A DNA stretch of 64,000 nucleotides from Rhodopseudomonas telluris (GCF_042432815.1 NZ_JBHLWM010000005.1:434001-498000), one strand, 5' to 3'. Shown: positions 27,562 to 41,756, counted from the first letter of the stretch. Notes: a model not told the origin generated them from the sequence alone. Made by a program: numbers and translations.

Positions 27562-28335
27562 TTAGTTCTGCGGCGCCCGCCGATAGGCGTAGCGGTACAG
27601 TTCCTGGTCGAAGCCCAGGCTCGCATAGAGGGCGCGGCCCGCGGTGTTGTCGGCAACGACTTGCAGGCAGACGGCCTTGGCGCCGTTGCCGATGCCCCAG
27701 GCGAACAGCGCCTGCATCAGGCGGCGGCCGAGGCCCTGGCCGCGCAGCGCTGCATCGACCACGACGGACTCGACCACCAACAGATCGCCGGACACCACGC
27801 CGTAGGCGGTCGCAACGATCGCCTTGTCGCGGCGAAGCGCGAGGAAGCCCGCGGGCAGCGCGATCGCATCGACGACGCGGGCGTACACGGCCGCATGCGA
27901 CGACGACCGTGCCTGCAGCCGCGCGATCGCGGCCAGCCATTCGGCGTCCGGGCGCGGCGCCAGTGTGATGTCCAGCGCGGCGGCGGACGTATCATCGGCG
28001 AAACGCTCGCCGGCGAACTCGCGCAGCAGCGTGCAGGTCTCGCCTTCGCTGGTGAAGCCGTGCTGATCGAGTTCGCGATTGACCTGCGCGGCGCCCGCGA
28101 TCAGCGTCGGGACGCGGACGATCAGCGGCAGGCCGTGGTCGCGATACAGCGCGGCGAATCCATCGAGCTGCTCCGCGATGCTCGCGGCGCGGCCGTGCAG
28201 CGGATTGACCGAGTTCGCGCGGCGCGACACGCCCTCGCCGAACCGCAGCAACCAGTCGCCCTGCATCGCGCTGCGCAGCGCCGGCCAGGCGTCGAGGCAG
28301 GCCTGCTCGACCCGCCACGCCAACGTCGCAGTCAT
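27562..28335 (-). CDS. GNAT family N-acetyltransferase
   Basis: A 257-residue acetyl-CoA-dependent acetyltransferase. The GNAT fold is in the C-terminal half: VVESVVVDAALRGQGLGRRLMQALFAWG gives the pyrophosphate-binding Q/RxxGxG/A motif, followed by VVADNTAGRALYASLGF. The N-terminal 120 residues form a second, weaker GNAT-like half (WLLRFGEGVSRRANSVNP). Its start lies one base from the alaS stop, so it is almost certainly cotranscribed with alaS. The substrate is unknown. Confidence 0.88.
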   Translation of the reverse strand: MTATLAWRVEQACLDAWPALRSAMQGDWLLRFGEGVSRRANSVNPLHGRAASIAEQLDGFAALYRDHGLPLIVRVPTLIAGAAQVNRELDQHGFTSEGETCTLLREFAGERFADDTSAAALDITLAPRPDAEWLAAIARLQARSSSHAAVYARVVDAIALPAGFLALRRDKAIVATAYGVVSGDLLVVESVVVDAALRGQGLGRRLMQALFAWGIGNGAKAVCLQVVADNTAGRALYASLGFDQELYRYAYRRAPQN

Positions 28336-28336
28336 G

Positions 28337-31006
<2,670 letters not shown>

Positions 31007-31249
31007 GTTCGTCCATTCAGTCCGGAATGCCCGCGAAACGCCCGCCGGACCCCACTGTCCCGGAGTCCTGCCTTTTAGACGCGGGGCCGGCCGCTGTCCA
31101 GAAAGTGGGTGCTGATTCAGTTGTTTGCCACCTGGCGAGGTCCCGCCTGGGGCCAACCTGGGGCGGTTGCGAACAGCCGTTGATAGCTCGCTGCACTGCG
31201 TTGACAGCCTTGCTGCGGCCGTGTTTGTGTCCTACCTGTTGAGACTAAG

Positions 31250-31435
31250 TCGCGTCGGGAGAGATCGGCCCAATCCTTCAGTGAAGGGGGGCCGGCGCCG
31301 AAGGAGCAACCGCCCCGGAAACTCTCAGGCAAACGGACCGCGCGACTTGATGACATCTGGAAAGAGACCTGGTTGGGCCCTGCCCGATGCAGGTCCGCCG
31401 ACGGGATAATGCTCTCAGGCACAGCGACAGATGGG
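31250..31435 (+). promoter_or_regulatory. Tandem glycine riboswitch upstream of gcvT
   Basis: Two glycine (gcvT) aptamers in series. The first runs about 31253-31345, with GGGAGAG, GCCGAAGGAGCAA and the conserved ACTCTCAGGC at 31321-31330. The second runs about 31355-31433, with GGAAAGAGA, GCCGACGGGATAA and GCTCTCAGGC at 31411-31420. Glycine binding normally turns the downstream genes on. The expression platform lies between 31436 and 31485; GGGAG near 31473 is the likely gcvT ribosome binding site, so control of translation initiation is plausible. The gap 31007-31249 holds no gene. Confidence 0.93.
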
Positions 31436-31485
31436 GCTCGAAATGGTGACGAGAAATCGGTCTCGGGAACCGTGGGAGCCTGGAT

Positions 31486-32634
31486 ATGCTGGCCCGTGAT
31501 GATGCGGCTGCCTTGAAACGAACTCCGCTGCATGCGCTCCACCTGGCGCGCGGCGGAAAGATGGTGCCGTTCGCCGGCTACGACATGCCGGTGCAATACA
31601 CGCCCGGCGTGCTCAAGGAACATCTCCACACCCGCGCCGCCGCCGGCCTGTTCGACGTCTCGCATATGGGGCAGATCGAGCTGCGGGCGAAGTCCGGCAA
31701 GCTCGAGGACGCCGCGCACGCGCTGGAGCGTCTGGTGCCGCAGGACATCGCAGCGCTGGCGCCGGGCCGTCAGCGCTACGCGCAGTTCACCAATGAAACC
31801 GGCGGGATTTGCGACGACCTGATGGTCACCAATCTGGGTGACCGGCTGTTCCTGGTGGTCAATGCCGCCTGCAAGACCGAGGACGAGGCGCATCTGCGCG
31901 CGCATCTGTCGGAGGCTTGCGACATCACCGCCCTGCCCGAACGCGCCCTGCTGGCGCTGCAGGGGCCGAAGGCCGAGGCCGCGCTCGCCAAATTCTGTCC
32001 GGACGTCGCCAAGCTGAAATTCATGGACGTCGCCGAGCTGACCGTGGCAGGCCTGCCCTGCATCGTGTCGCGCTCCGGCTACACCGGCGAGGACGGCTTT
32101 GAGATCTCGGTGCCGGCCGACGGCGCCGAAGCATTCGCCGAGAAGCTGCTGGCCGATCCGGACGTGCTGCCGATCGGGCTCGGCGCGCGCGACAGCCTGC
32201 GGCTCGAAGCCGGGCTTTGTCTCTACGGCCACGACATCGACACCACGACGACCCCGGTTGAAGGCGCGCTGAGCTGGTCGATCCAGAAGAGCCGGCGCTC
32301 CGGTGGCGCGCGGCCGGGCGGCTTCTTCGGCGATTCGGTGATTCTGCAGCAGCTGGGCGGCGGCACGTCGCGCATTCGCGTCGGCCTGCGGCCGGAAGGC
32401 CGCGCCCCAGTGCGCGAAGGCGCGCCGCTGTTCGCGAGCGCCGATGCGGCCGAGCCGATCGGTAGCGTCACCTCCGGCGGCTTCGGCCCCAGCCTGAACG
32501 CCCCGGTGGCGATGGGCTATCTGACGCGATCGCACGCGACGCTCGACACCCAGGTTTTCGCCGAGGTGCGCGGCCAGCGTCTGCCGCTGCGCGTCGCCGC
32601 CATGCCGTTTGTTCCGAACACCTACAAGCGCTGA
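31486..32634 (+). CDS. gcvT: Glycine cleavage system aminomethyltransferase (T protein)
   Basis: A 382-residue T protein, which passes the methylene carbon from lipoyl-bound aminomethyl on GcvH to tetrahydrofolate and frees ammonia. Seen are KRTPLHALHLARGGKMVPFAGYDMPVQY, FDVSHMGQIEL, RYAQFTNETGGICDDLMV and GYTGEDGFEISV, all family landmarks, plus the substrate aspartate region. The start codon is followed by a 13-residue leader. It is the first gene after the glycine riboswitch and is followed by gcvH after nine bases. Confidence 0.96.
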   Translation: MLARDDAAALKRTPLHALHLARGGKMVPFAGYDMPVQYTPGVLKEHLHTRAAAGLFDVSHMGQIELRAKSGKLEDAAHALERLVPQDIAALAPGRQRYAQFTNETGGICDDLMVTNLGDRLFLVVNAACKTEDEAHLRAHLSEACDITALPERALLALQGPKAEAALAKFCPDVAKLKFMDVAELTVAGLPCIVSRSGYTGEDGFEISVPADGAEAFAEKLLADPDVLPIGLGARDSLRLEAGLCLYGHDIDTTTTPVEGALSWSIQKSRRSGGARPGGFFGDSVILQQLGGGTSRIRVGLRPEGRAPVREGAPLFASADAAEPIGSVTSGGFGPSLNAPVAMGYLTRSHATLDTQVFAEVRGQRLPLRVAAMPFVPNTYKR

Positions 32635-32643
32635 GGATTCCGC

Positions 32644-33009
32644 ATGACCACCCTCTACACCTCCGATCACGAATGGCTGAAGATCGAAGGCGACGTCGCC
32701 ACCATCGGCATCACCAACTACGCGCAGGAACAGCTCGGCGACGTGGTGTTTGTCGAGCTGCCGAAGGTCGGCCGCAGCGTCAAGAAGGCTGAAGCCGCCG
32801 CGGTGGTCGAATCGGTGAAGGCGGCCTCGGACGTCTACGCGCCGATCTCGGGCGAGGTGCTCGAGGTCAACGAGACGCTCGGCACCGAGCCGGCGCTGGT
32901 GAATTCTGACGCCGACGGCGCCGCCTGGTTCTTCAAGCTGAAGATCGCCGACAAGAGCGAACTCGACGGCCTGATGGACGCCGCCGCCTACAAGGCCCAC
33001 ACGGCTTAA
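32644..33009 (+). CDS. gcvH: Glycine cleavage system H protein
   Basis: A 121-residue lipoyl carrier that shuttles the aminomethyl group between the P, T and L proteins. The lipoylated lysine is K59 in VVESVKAASDV. The N-terminal TSDHEWLKIEGDVATIGIT and the YAQEQLGDVVFVELP segments are characteristic. It is nine bases after gcvT. Confidence 0.97.
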   Translation: MTTLYTSDHEWLKIEGDVATIGITNYAQEQLGDVVFVELPKVGRSVKKAEAAAVVESVKAASDVYAPISGEVLEVNETLGTEPALVNSDADGAAWFFKLKIADKSELDGLMDAAAYKAHTA

Positions 33010-33036
33010 TAACAAGCCGTCCGTTCGCGTGAATTC

Positions 33037-33119
33037 GTCATTGCGAGCGAAGCGAAGCAATCCAGCTCCGGGGCACTGAGCCCCTGGATTGCTTCGTCGC
33101 TTCGCTCCTCGCAATGACG
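33037..33119. repeat. Family B palindromic repeat inside the gcv operon
   Basis: A copy of the family B element between gcvH and gcvP. The left arm is CGTCATTGCGAGCGAAG...GCAATCC, the right arm GGATTGCTTCGTCGC...CTCGCAATGACG. It would form a long hairpin in the operon mRNA and may uncouple gcvP from gcvTH by pausing, processing or RNA stability. The arms match the copies at 2371-2452 and 48498-48580 closely. Confidence 0.85.
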
Positions 33120-33152
33120 CGGTTGAGCATTTCTCGAAACGAGGACCAGAGC

Positions 33153-36047
<2,895 letters not shown>

Positions 36048-36325
36048 GCGCGGTAGTGGAGAAAGCGAGGCAACGGGTCGGCGGAAACGTCGACTCGGGA
36101 CCGGGCGCAAGGAGAATGACCGCCACGGCCGCAGTGCCGGAAAAATCCGCATGCCGGGCGCATCGCGTCGAACGTCGACATCACCCAAGGCGTCGTTGGC
36201 GGGCCTGACCCGGCTATCCATCCGCTCCGCAAGAGGCCGTCCTGCAGCGCGCTGCGCGCGCGATGGATGCGCGAATCAAGCCGGCGCATGACGGGGATGG
36301 ATGACGCAACGCCATACCCCAGAAT

Positions 36326-36440
36326 CTCCCGTCATCACCCGCGAAGGCGGGTGATCCAGTATCGCAGAGCGTTAAGCAGAAGCCCGACCTCTCAACACGC
36401 GCTCTGGAATACTGGGTCGCCCGCCTTCGCGGGCGATGAC
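36326..36440. repeat. Family D palindromic repeat after gcvP
   Basis: An inverted element: CGTCATCACCCGCGAAGGCGGGTGATCC on the left (36331-36358, each arm about 13 bases) and TACTGGGTCGCCCGCCTTCGCGGGCGATGAC on the right (36409-36440). Each side folds into its own hairpin, and the outer arms CCAGTA/TACTGG also pair. It is distinct in sequence from families A and B. The surrounding gap 36048-36615 holds no supported gene. Confidence 0.75.
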
Positions 36441-36454
36441 AGCCGATTTTGCTG

Positions 36455-36484
36455 TTTCAGCCTCAGCCTCAGCCTCAGCCTCAG
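36455..36484. repeat. Hexanucleotide CCTCAG microsatellite
   Basis: Four exact CCTCAG units (36461-36484) plus a partial unit before them (TTCAG). It lies between gcvP and recA and just outside the recA terminator. Slippage could vary the copy number between isolates. Confidence 0.85.
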
Positions 36485-36485
36485 C

Positions 36486-36542
36486 TCAAAAATGCGGCGA
36501 GCGCTGCGGGATCCCCGGCAACAGGGGGCGCAGCGCTCGCCG
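36486..36542 (-). terminator. Rho-independent terminator of recA
   Basis: On the minus strand a 14-base-pair stem (CGGCGAGCGCTGCG pairing with CGCAGCGCTCGCCG; plus-strand positions 36529-36542 and 36495-36508) encloses a loop of about 20 bases and ends in CATTTTT. It lies 73 bases beyond the recA stop. The stem is unusually long and the loop itself GC-rich. Confidence 0.88.
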
Positions 36543-36615
36543 TCTTGAATTTCCTCAGCGCGGAGCGTTGTCCGCGCTGTCGTTCACAGCATCGCCGATG
36601 CCTCGGCGCCAAGCC

Positions 36616-37710
<1,095 letters not shown>

Positions 37711-37799
37711 GTGATGCTCCTTATGGACGGGATTCGCCGGTGGGACAAACCGCGAGGGGCCGATAATCAATGGATAAGAACGTACACTCTTTGTTCTCT

Positions 37800-37814
37800 G
37801 TTCGCAATATGTTC
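37800..37814 (-). promoter_or_regulatory. Alphaproteobacterial LexA (SOS) box of recA
   Basis: On the minus strand the sequence is GAAC-ATATTGC-GAAC, exactly the alphaproteobacterial LexA direct repeat GAAC-N7-GAAC. It lies about 90 bases upstream of the recA start. A further GTTC at 37793-37796 (plus strand) and GAAC at 37779-37782 lie nearby. It predicts DNA-damage induction of recA. Confidence 0.92.
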
Positions 37815-37969
37815 TTTGCAGATAATCACGGCCGCCACCCATCGCGATCCACCGTCACCGCCTCGCTAGATCGGTTGGAATCGCGATTTTTGCGTGAAAC
37901 CCGGCCCGACTCGGCCCGTAATTGATTGGGGACAATGCTCACGGAATAGGACAGCGCACCTTTAGTCGT

Positions 37970-38218
37970 ATGTGGGAGCCCATCGGCACAGAAAGCTTCG
38001 ACGTGCAGCTGGAACTGGCAGTCATTGTCGACGGCCGGGTCGAGTGGACCATGGAGCCGTGCCGGCGGGTGATCGGCGGATGGGTGCACTGCGAAACCCA
38101 TGAATTCGTGCCGCGGCGACCGACGCATTGGCGGCCCGCGCACGCGACCTCGCGGCTGGGCTTTGCCCCCCTCCCCGAGATCACAGGTTTGCCACAAGAC
38201 CCGCACCCCGAGCCCTGA
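37970..38218 (+). CDS. Small conserved hypothetical protein
   Basis: An 82-residue protein I recognise only as a type common in Bradyrhizobium relatives. Start MWEPIGTESFDVQLELAVIVDG is followed by VEWTMEPCRRVIGGWVHCETHEFVPRRPTHWR, where CRR..GGW and RPTHWR are the conserved pieces. No domain of known function. It is divergent from recA, so its promoter overlaps the recA region. The ATG at 37970 begins the conserved part; an ATG at 37922 is possible. Confidence 0.7.
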   Translation: MWEPIGTESFDVQLELAVIVDGRVEWTMEPCRRVIGGWVHCETHEFVPRRPTHWRPAHATSRLGFAPLPEITGLPQDPHPEP

Positions 38219-38272
38219 GCGCGCGCCGTTCATCGTTTCTCAATCGTCCCCACGCAGAACTAGGGGATGACC

Positions 38273-38518
38273 ATGCAGCTCGCTCCGACCAAGCCGCCGG
38301 ACAAGATTCGGGTGCTGTGTACCAAGTGCCGCGTGCCGTTCCGCGAGAAGATCCGGAACATCCGCGAAGGCGTTCAGGTGCAATGCCCCAACTGCAACAA
38401 GCTGATCACCTTCTCGACCGACTCCGCCGATCTCGGCGTGCAGCGCGCTTTCACCGAAGCGCGACGGATCAAGAACGGCATGATGCTGTCGATCAACCGG
38501 AGCGACGGAACGAATTGA
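38273..38518 (+). CDS. Small zinc-ribbon protein
   Basis: An 81-residue protein with two cysteine pairs, RVLCTKCRVPFREK and VQCPNCNKLITF, forming a CxxC-CxxC zinc ribbon. The remaining C-terminal half (ADLGVQRAFTEARRIKNGMMLSINR) is helical and unassigned. It resembles MJ0042-type finger proteins. The second ATG at 38273 is preferred because AGGGG lies six bases upstream; the ATG at 38267 overlaps that site. Role unknown; such ribbons bind RNA, DNA or protein partners. Confidence 0.78.
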   Translation: MQLAPTKPPDKIRVLCTKCRVPFREKIRNIREGVQVQCPNCNKLITFSTDSADLGVQRAFTEARRIKNGMMLSINRSDGTN

Positions 38519-38551
38519 GCCGCCGCGCCCGCAATGATTCCGGCATGCTTT

Positions 38552-38734
38552 CTAGCGCAGGCTCTGAACACCCCACATCACCAGCAGCATCGCCGGAATG
38601 CACGGCACGGCCCATTTCGCCCAGGCAATGAGGCCGCTGGCGACGCTGGAACGAAAGGCTGCGATCAGCCGATAGGTCACGATGATCCAGGGCAGAATGA
38701 TCCCGACCAGGATGGCGTCCACGTACCACGTCAT
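38552..38734 (-). CDS. Small two-helix membrane protein
   Basis: A 60-residue hydrophobic protein with two transmembrane helices, VDAILVGIILPWIIVTYRLIA and AVPCIPAMLLVMWGV, separated by a basic loop. No domain is recognised. GGGAG lies eight bases before the ATG at 38734. It is convergent with the zinc-ribbon gene and divergent from the response regulator. A longer open frame upstream lies on the wrong strand for the response regulator and is not coding. Confidence 0.65.
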   Translation of the reverse strand: MTWYVDAILVGIILPWIIVTYRLIAAFRSSVASGLIAWAKWAVPCIPAMLLVMWGVQSLR

Positions 38735-38902
38735 AGCAACAACTCCCGTGCTTTCTCGGTACCTGCTTAACGTCTCGGCGCGCCAGTCCCCATCCACCAA
38801 TGGAATCATGACGCACGCATCCGGCCTCGGAGCCGGCGAAATGGAACTTCCACCGCCCGCGAGACTTGTTGTCCCGGTCGATGCCTGTGGCAGGGGTTCG
38901 TC

Positions 38903-39301
38903 TTGGAAAATTCGATCGTGATCCTGGTCGTCGAAGACGAACCAATGATCCAGAGTGTCGTACAGGAAGCCCTCGAAGAAGGTGGTTTCAAAGTCGAAGT
39001 GGCCGCGTCGGGCGAGCAGGCTCAGCAGCTGCTTGAGGATCCGCAGCGTTTCCGTGCGGTCCTGACCGACGTCAATCTCGGCCGCGACCGCCTGGATGGA
39101 TGGGACGTCGGCCGAATCGTCCGGGAGATCGATCCGGGCTTTCCGGTGGTTTACATGACCGGCGACAGCGCCGCCGAATGGGCCTCGCGCGGCGTCCCCA
39201 ACAGCCTGCTCATCACCAAGCCGTTCGCGCCCTCGCAAGTGGTGGCGGCAATCACCCAATTGCTCAACAATCCCGCCCCCGGCGCGCCGCAGGGCGCTTG
39301 A
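38903..39301 (+). CDS. Single-domain response regulator
   Basis: A 132-residue CheY-like receiver without an output domain. Conserved parts are the acidic pair in ILVVEDEPM, the phosphoacceptor aspartate in VLTDVNLG (near residue 52), the threonine in VYMTGDS and the lysine in LITKPFAP. The phosphoacceptor is followed by NLGRDRLDGWDVG, with an insertion common in alphaproteobacterial stand-alone receivers. The likely start is TTG at 38903 with AGGGG upstream. No kinase is adjacent. Confidence 0.88.
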   Translation: MENSIVILVVEDEPMIQSVVQEALEEGGFKVEVAASGEQAQQLLEDPQRFRAVLTDVNLGRDRLDGWDVGRIVREIDPGFPVVYMTGDSAAEWASRGVPNSLLITKPFAPSQVVAAITQLLNNPAPGAPQGA

Positions 39302-39450
39302 ACGACGATCCGGACAAAGACCAAGGCTGCATGTAAGGCTTCACCTTACAACGTCAGTTAAATTATGTGCGTCCTCGTCTGTGCCTCTCGGATCGACAGC
39401 CATTCTCAGGCGCTGTATTTTTCCACCATTCGCTTCATCGCAGTCAGTTC

Positions 39451-39648
39451 ATGCCGGTCGCGGACCGGATGGTTCAGTGCCTGAAACGAACGGGGACAAC
39501 ACCATTGGACAAGTTTGTTCGCGAGGAAAACCTCAAACTCTATCGCCGCCTGCTGTCGGAAACCCATGACGAAGAGCGACGCCGGGTCCTGATGCAGTTG
39601 ATCGCGAACCTCAGCGAGCGCGATCGGCCGAGCCGTGGCGGAACGTGA
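39451..39648 (+). CDS. Small conserved hypothetical protein
   Basis: A 65-residue, charged, helical protein. The conserved core is PLDKFVREENLKLYRRLLSETHDEERRRVLMQLIANL, which resembles small Bradyrhizobium-family proteins of unknown role. The exact start is uncertain (ATG at 39451 or 39469). It follows the response regulator at 150 bases in the same direction. No function is proposed. Confidence 0.6.
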   Translation: MPVADRMVQCLKRTGTTPLDKFVREENLKLYRRLLSETHDEERRRVLMQLIANLSERDRPSRGGT

Positions 39649-39861
39649 TGCGGGCCTTTGTAGGCAGCACAGTGGCGTGACAAGTTCTCCGAGCGCCCGC
39701 GATGCGATTGGCGCGTGGTTACGCTCCAACGCCGGAGGCTCTGCAGAGCGCTGCAAACACAGAGGTATTTGATTCTAAGCAATGCGAGCCGCACCTCGCT
39801 GGATAGCTTACCAGCCGTCATTGCCGAGCTTTCTAGAGGTGGGGAGTTCCGACGCTGACGG

Positions 39862-39899
39862 GAGCCCCGAACATGGCCTCGTTCGGGGCTCTTTCATTT
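39862..39899 (+). terminator. Strong orphan terminator, possible small RNA end
   Basis: Stem GAGCCCCGAAC (39862-39872) pairs with GTTCGGGGCTC (39881-39891) around an eight-base loop and is followed by TTTCATTTT. It is 214 bases beyond the nearest upstream stop codon and before the next gene, so it may end the upstream transcript or a small RNA encoded within 39660-39895. The rest of 39649-40160 shows no gene. Confidence 0.8.
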
Positions 39900-40160
39900 T
39901 GGCCTGCCGGTACGCCGAAACTGCGCCACGGAAAATCGATGCACGCGCAGCTTCTGCAGCGTGTTCGCTCTTGCGCCACTCCGTCCCGATCGATCGTCTT
40001 GCGCCATCTCAAAGTTTTGAGCCCGGTTCTGACCTAGACGTCGAATGCTCGGCAGGTTTCCAGACCATCGCTGATGGCCATCGCCGGAGCTTCGACAGCG
40101 CGGTCATCGTGCTCCTGCCCGCGGCTGCTACGGGTCGATTATTCACAGGGGGATGGGCAG

Positions 40161-40520
40161 ATGCGTCTCGGGACTTTGATCGGACTGACGGCCGCGGCTC
40201 TTGCGCTGGGCGGATGCGACCTCGGCCAGGGAACTCCGGGCCCGCGTGGCGAACAGGGCCCCGAAGGTCCCGCCGGACCACCCGGCCCGGCCGGCAAGGA
40301 CGGCGTCTCGGCCTCCAGCATCCGCACCGTGACTTCTGCCAGCTGCGTTTCGAACGGCTGTCCGACGAGCTGCGACAGCGGCGAAACCCTGGTCTCGGCG
40401 CTGTGCGTCGGCAGCTCCTCGGCACGCTTCAGCGATACGATCACGGTCGAGCGCGGCGTGCTGACCGCGCGCTGCGGTCCGACCTCGAGCAGCATCGTGG
40501 TGAGCTGCGCCCGGCAATAG
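40161..40520 (+). CDS. Collagen-like-repeat lipoprotein
   Basis: A 119-residue lipoprotein. Residues 1-18 are a lipoprotein signal (MRLGTLIGLTAAALALGG) with lipobox LGGC and lipidation at C19. Residues 24-47 are eight Gly-X-Y triplets (GTPGPRGEQGPEGPAGPPGP then AGKDG), a short collagen-like stretch. The C-terminal part contains six cysteines (ASCVSNGCPTSC, LVSALCVG, ARCGPTSSS, VVSCARQ). The start ATG is preceded by GGGGGA. Collagen-like pieces in bacteria act in adhesion or trimerisation; here they may form a small outer-membrane-anchored trimer. Function is unknown. Confidence 0.85.
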   Translation: MRLGTLIGLTAAALALGGCDLGQGTPGPRGEQGPEGPAGPPGPAGKDGVSASSIRTVTSASCVSNGCPTSCDSGETLVSALCVGSSSARFSDTITVERGVLTARCGPTSSSIVVSCARQ

Positions 40521-40656
40521 CCGCTAGACAAACCTTCTATCCGTCCACGCGTTGCAACGTCCGGTCGGCATCCCTGAGGATCCCGCTACCGGGCGTATGC
40601 GCACGCTGCGCATTGCCAAGAATTCACGCTAGTTTTGAGGTGTAAGAATACTACAG

Positions 40657-40670
40657 TTGATCTAGATCAA
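40657..40670 (+). promoter_or_regulatory. Perfect FNR/FixK box
   Basis: TTGATCTAGATCAA matches the FNR/FixK consensus TTGAT-N4-ATCAA on both strands. It lies 58 bases before the start of the 57-residue zinc-ribbon gene at 40729, a suitable distance for activation in low oxygen. No other gene starts nearby on either strand. Confidence 0.85.
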
Positions 40671-40728
40671 AAGACGAAGAGGCCTGGCCGGCAATGGTCC
40701 AGAAAATTCCCGCAGAGCTCCGGCCCTG

Positions 40729-40902
40729 ATGCCTCATGTGATCTACAAATGTCCGCGGACTGCCATGAAGGTTCAGGCCTGGGTTGCTGAGGACATCACC
40801 CCTCCGACGGCCACCACCTTCGAACTGATCCGCTGTCCCGCCTGCACGCAGGTCCACTTCGTCAACCGTGTCGACGGCAAGCTGCTGGGCGATAAAAGCT
40901 GA
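40729..40902 (+). CDS. 57-residue zinc-ribbon protein under FixK-type control
   Basis: A small protein reading MPHVIYKCPRTAMKVQAW at the start and ELIRCPACTQVHFVNRV towards the end, finishing GKLLGDKS. The CPR..., CPAC and H residues can form a zinc site, as in small Bradyrhizobium-family proteins with IxCPACxxLHFxNRxTGKxLG. It is preceded by the perfect FNR/FixK box at 40657-40670, so it is likely induced when oxygen is low. The role is unknown. Its size places it below normal gene-calling limits. Confidence 0.75.
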   Translation: MPHVIYKCPRTAMKVQAWVAEDITPPTATTFELIRCPACTQVHFVNRVDGKLLGDKS

Positions 40903-41069
40903 CGCGCGCCTCCGCCGCGCCCCTGCGTTTGCATCGGGAGATGCGAGCATAGGCAGGCAAGAGCCGTGCAAGCCGCGCCCGAGAACGTGCTCGGTTTCGG
41001 CGTGTCTCTTGTCAGGAGTGTCCGCGTGCTGACCACCGCCCGCACACAGTTCTGAAGAGCGCGATCGCG

Positions 41070-41756
41070 CTAATCGGAGCGGCGCGTGTCGCCGTCCTGC
41101 AGCCGCGCCTTGTCGGGCGACACGGTACTACGCAACGACGGATAGACTTCGATGTGGCCGTTGTAGTTGATGAAGCCGAGCTTGCGGAACTTGTTCATGA
41201 AGTGACTGACGCGCGAGCGCGTCGTCCCGATCATTTCAGCCAGCGTTTCCTGGCTGATATCAACAGGCAGCGACTTCGCACTATCACCTTCGCTCAAATC
41301 CGCGAGCAGCAGTAACAGTCGTGCCAGACGCTTCTCGCTGGAATTGAACAGCTGATCGATCAGGTCTTCTTCCACGCGGCAATTGCGCTTGAGCAGGTGC
41401 GTCATGAAAACTTCGCACATGCCGGGCTCGCGCTGGATGGTAGTAATCAGCATCGGACCGGTCAGCGCCGTGACCATGCAGTCTTCAAGCGCCACGGCCG
41501 TCGACAAGCGTCGCCGTCCGATGAGCGCGCTCTCGCCGAAGAACTGCCCGGCTTCGAGGATCGCGACGACGCCTTCCTTGCCCTGCTCCGACATCACCAC
41601 GAGCTTGACGCGCCCCTGCTGCAAATACAGCACGCTGTCGGCCTTATCGCCTTGCGCAAAGATGCTTTGGTGCTTGCGGAATTGCTGGATCGTCCGACCC
41701 GGTCCCGCGCTACTCAGAAACGCCATTGGATCGAACGCCACATCGAGAGACTTCAC
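41070..41756 (-). CDS. Crp/Fnr family transcriptional regulator
   Basis: A 228-residue regulator with a cyclic-nucleotide-type sensor domain (residues 15-135: FRKHQSIFAQGDKADSVLYLQQGRVKLVV, then GEGQFFGES-like EAGQFFGESALIG) and a winged helix-turn-helix (VDISQETLAEMIGTTRSRVSHFMNKFRKLGFI). The cysteines that hold the FNR Fe-S cluster are not seen, so it is more like FixK/CRP-type members. The GTG at 41756 is preferred since AGGA lies upstream and family members begin at this point; ATGs at 41846 and 41840 lack ribosome binding sites. Whether it acts at the box at 40657 is not known. Confidence 0.88.
   Translation of the reverse strand: MKSLDVAFDPMAFLSSAGPGRTIQQFRKHQSIFAQGDKADSVLYLQQGRVKLVVMSEQGKEGVVAILEAGQFFGESALIGRRRLSTAVALEDCMVTALTGPMLITTIQREPGMCEVFMTHLLKRNCRVEEDLIDQLFNSSEKRLARLLLLLADLSEGDSAKSLPVDISQETLAEMIGTTRSRVSHFMNKFRKLGFINYNGHIEVYPSLRSTVSPDKARLQDGDTRRSD

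Noticed and set aside
33114..33152. Upstream ATG extending gcvP by 13 residues
   Set aside because: The codons come from the family B repeat and there is no ribosome binding site; the ATG at 33153 has GAGGA.
36267..36548. Plus-strand frame with SASASASA peptide over the microsatellite
   Set aside because: The peptide only mirrors the CCTCAG repeat; there is no start signal or conserved block.
38267..38272. First ATG of the zinc-ribbon gene
   Set aside because: It overlaps the AGGGG ribosome binding site that serves the ATG at 38273.
38736..39259. Minus-strand extension of the 60-residue membrane protein to about 235 residues
   Set aside because: The extension lies antisense to the response regulator and lacks any start signal; the short form has its own GGGAG site.
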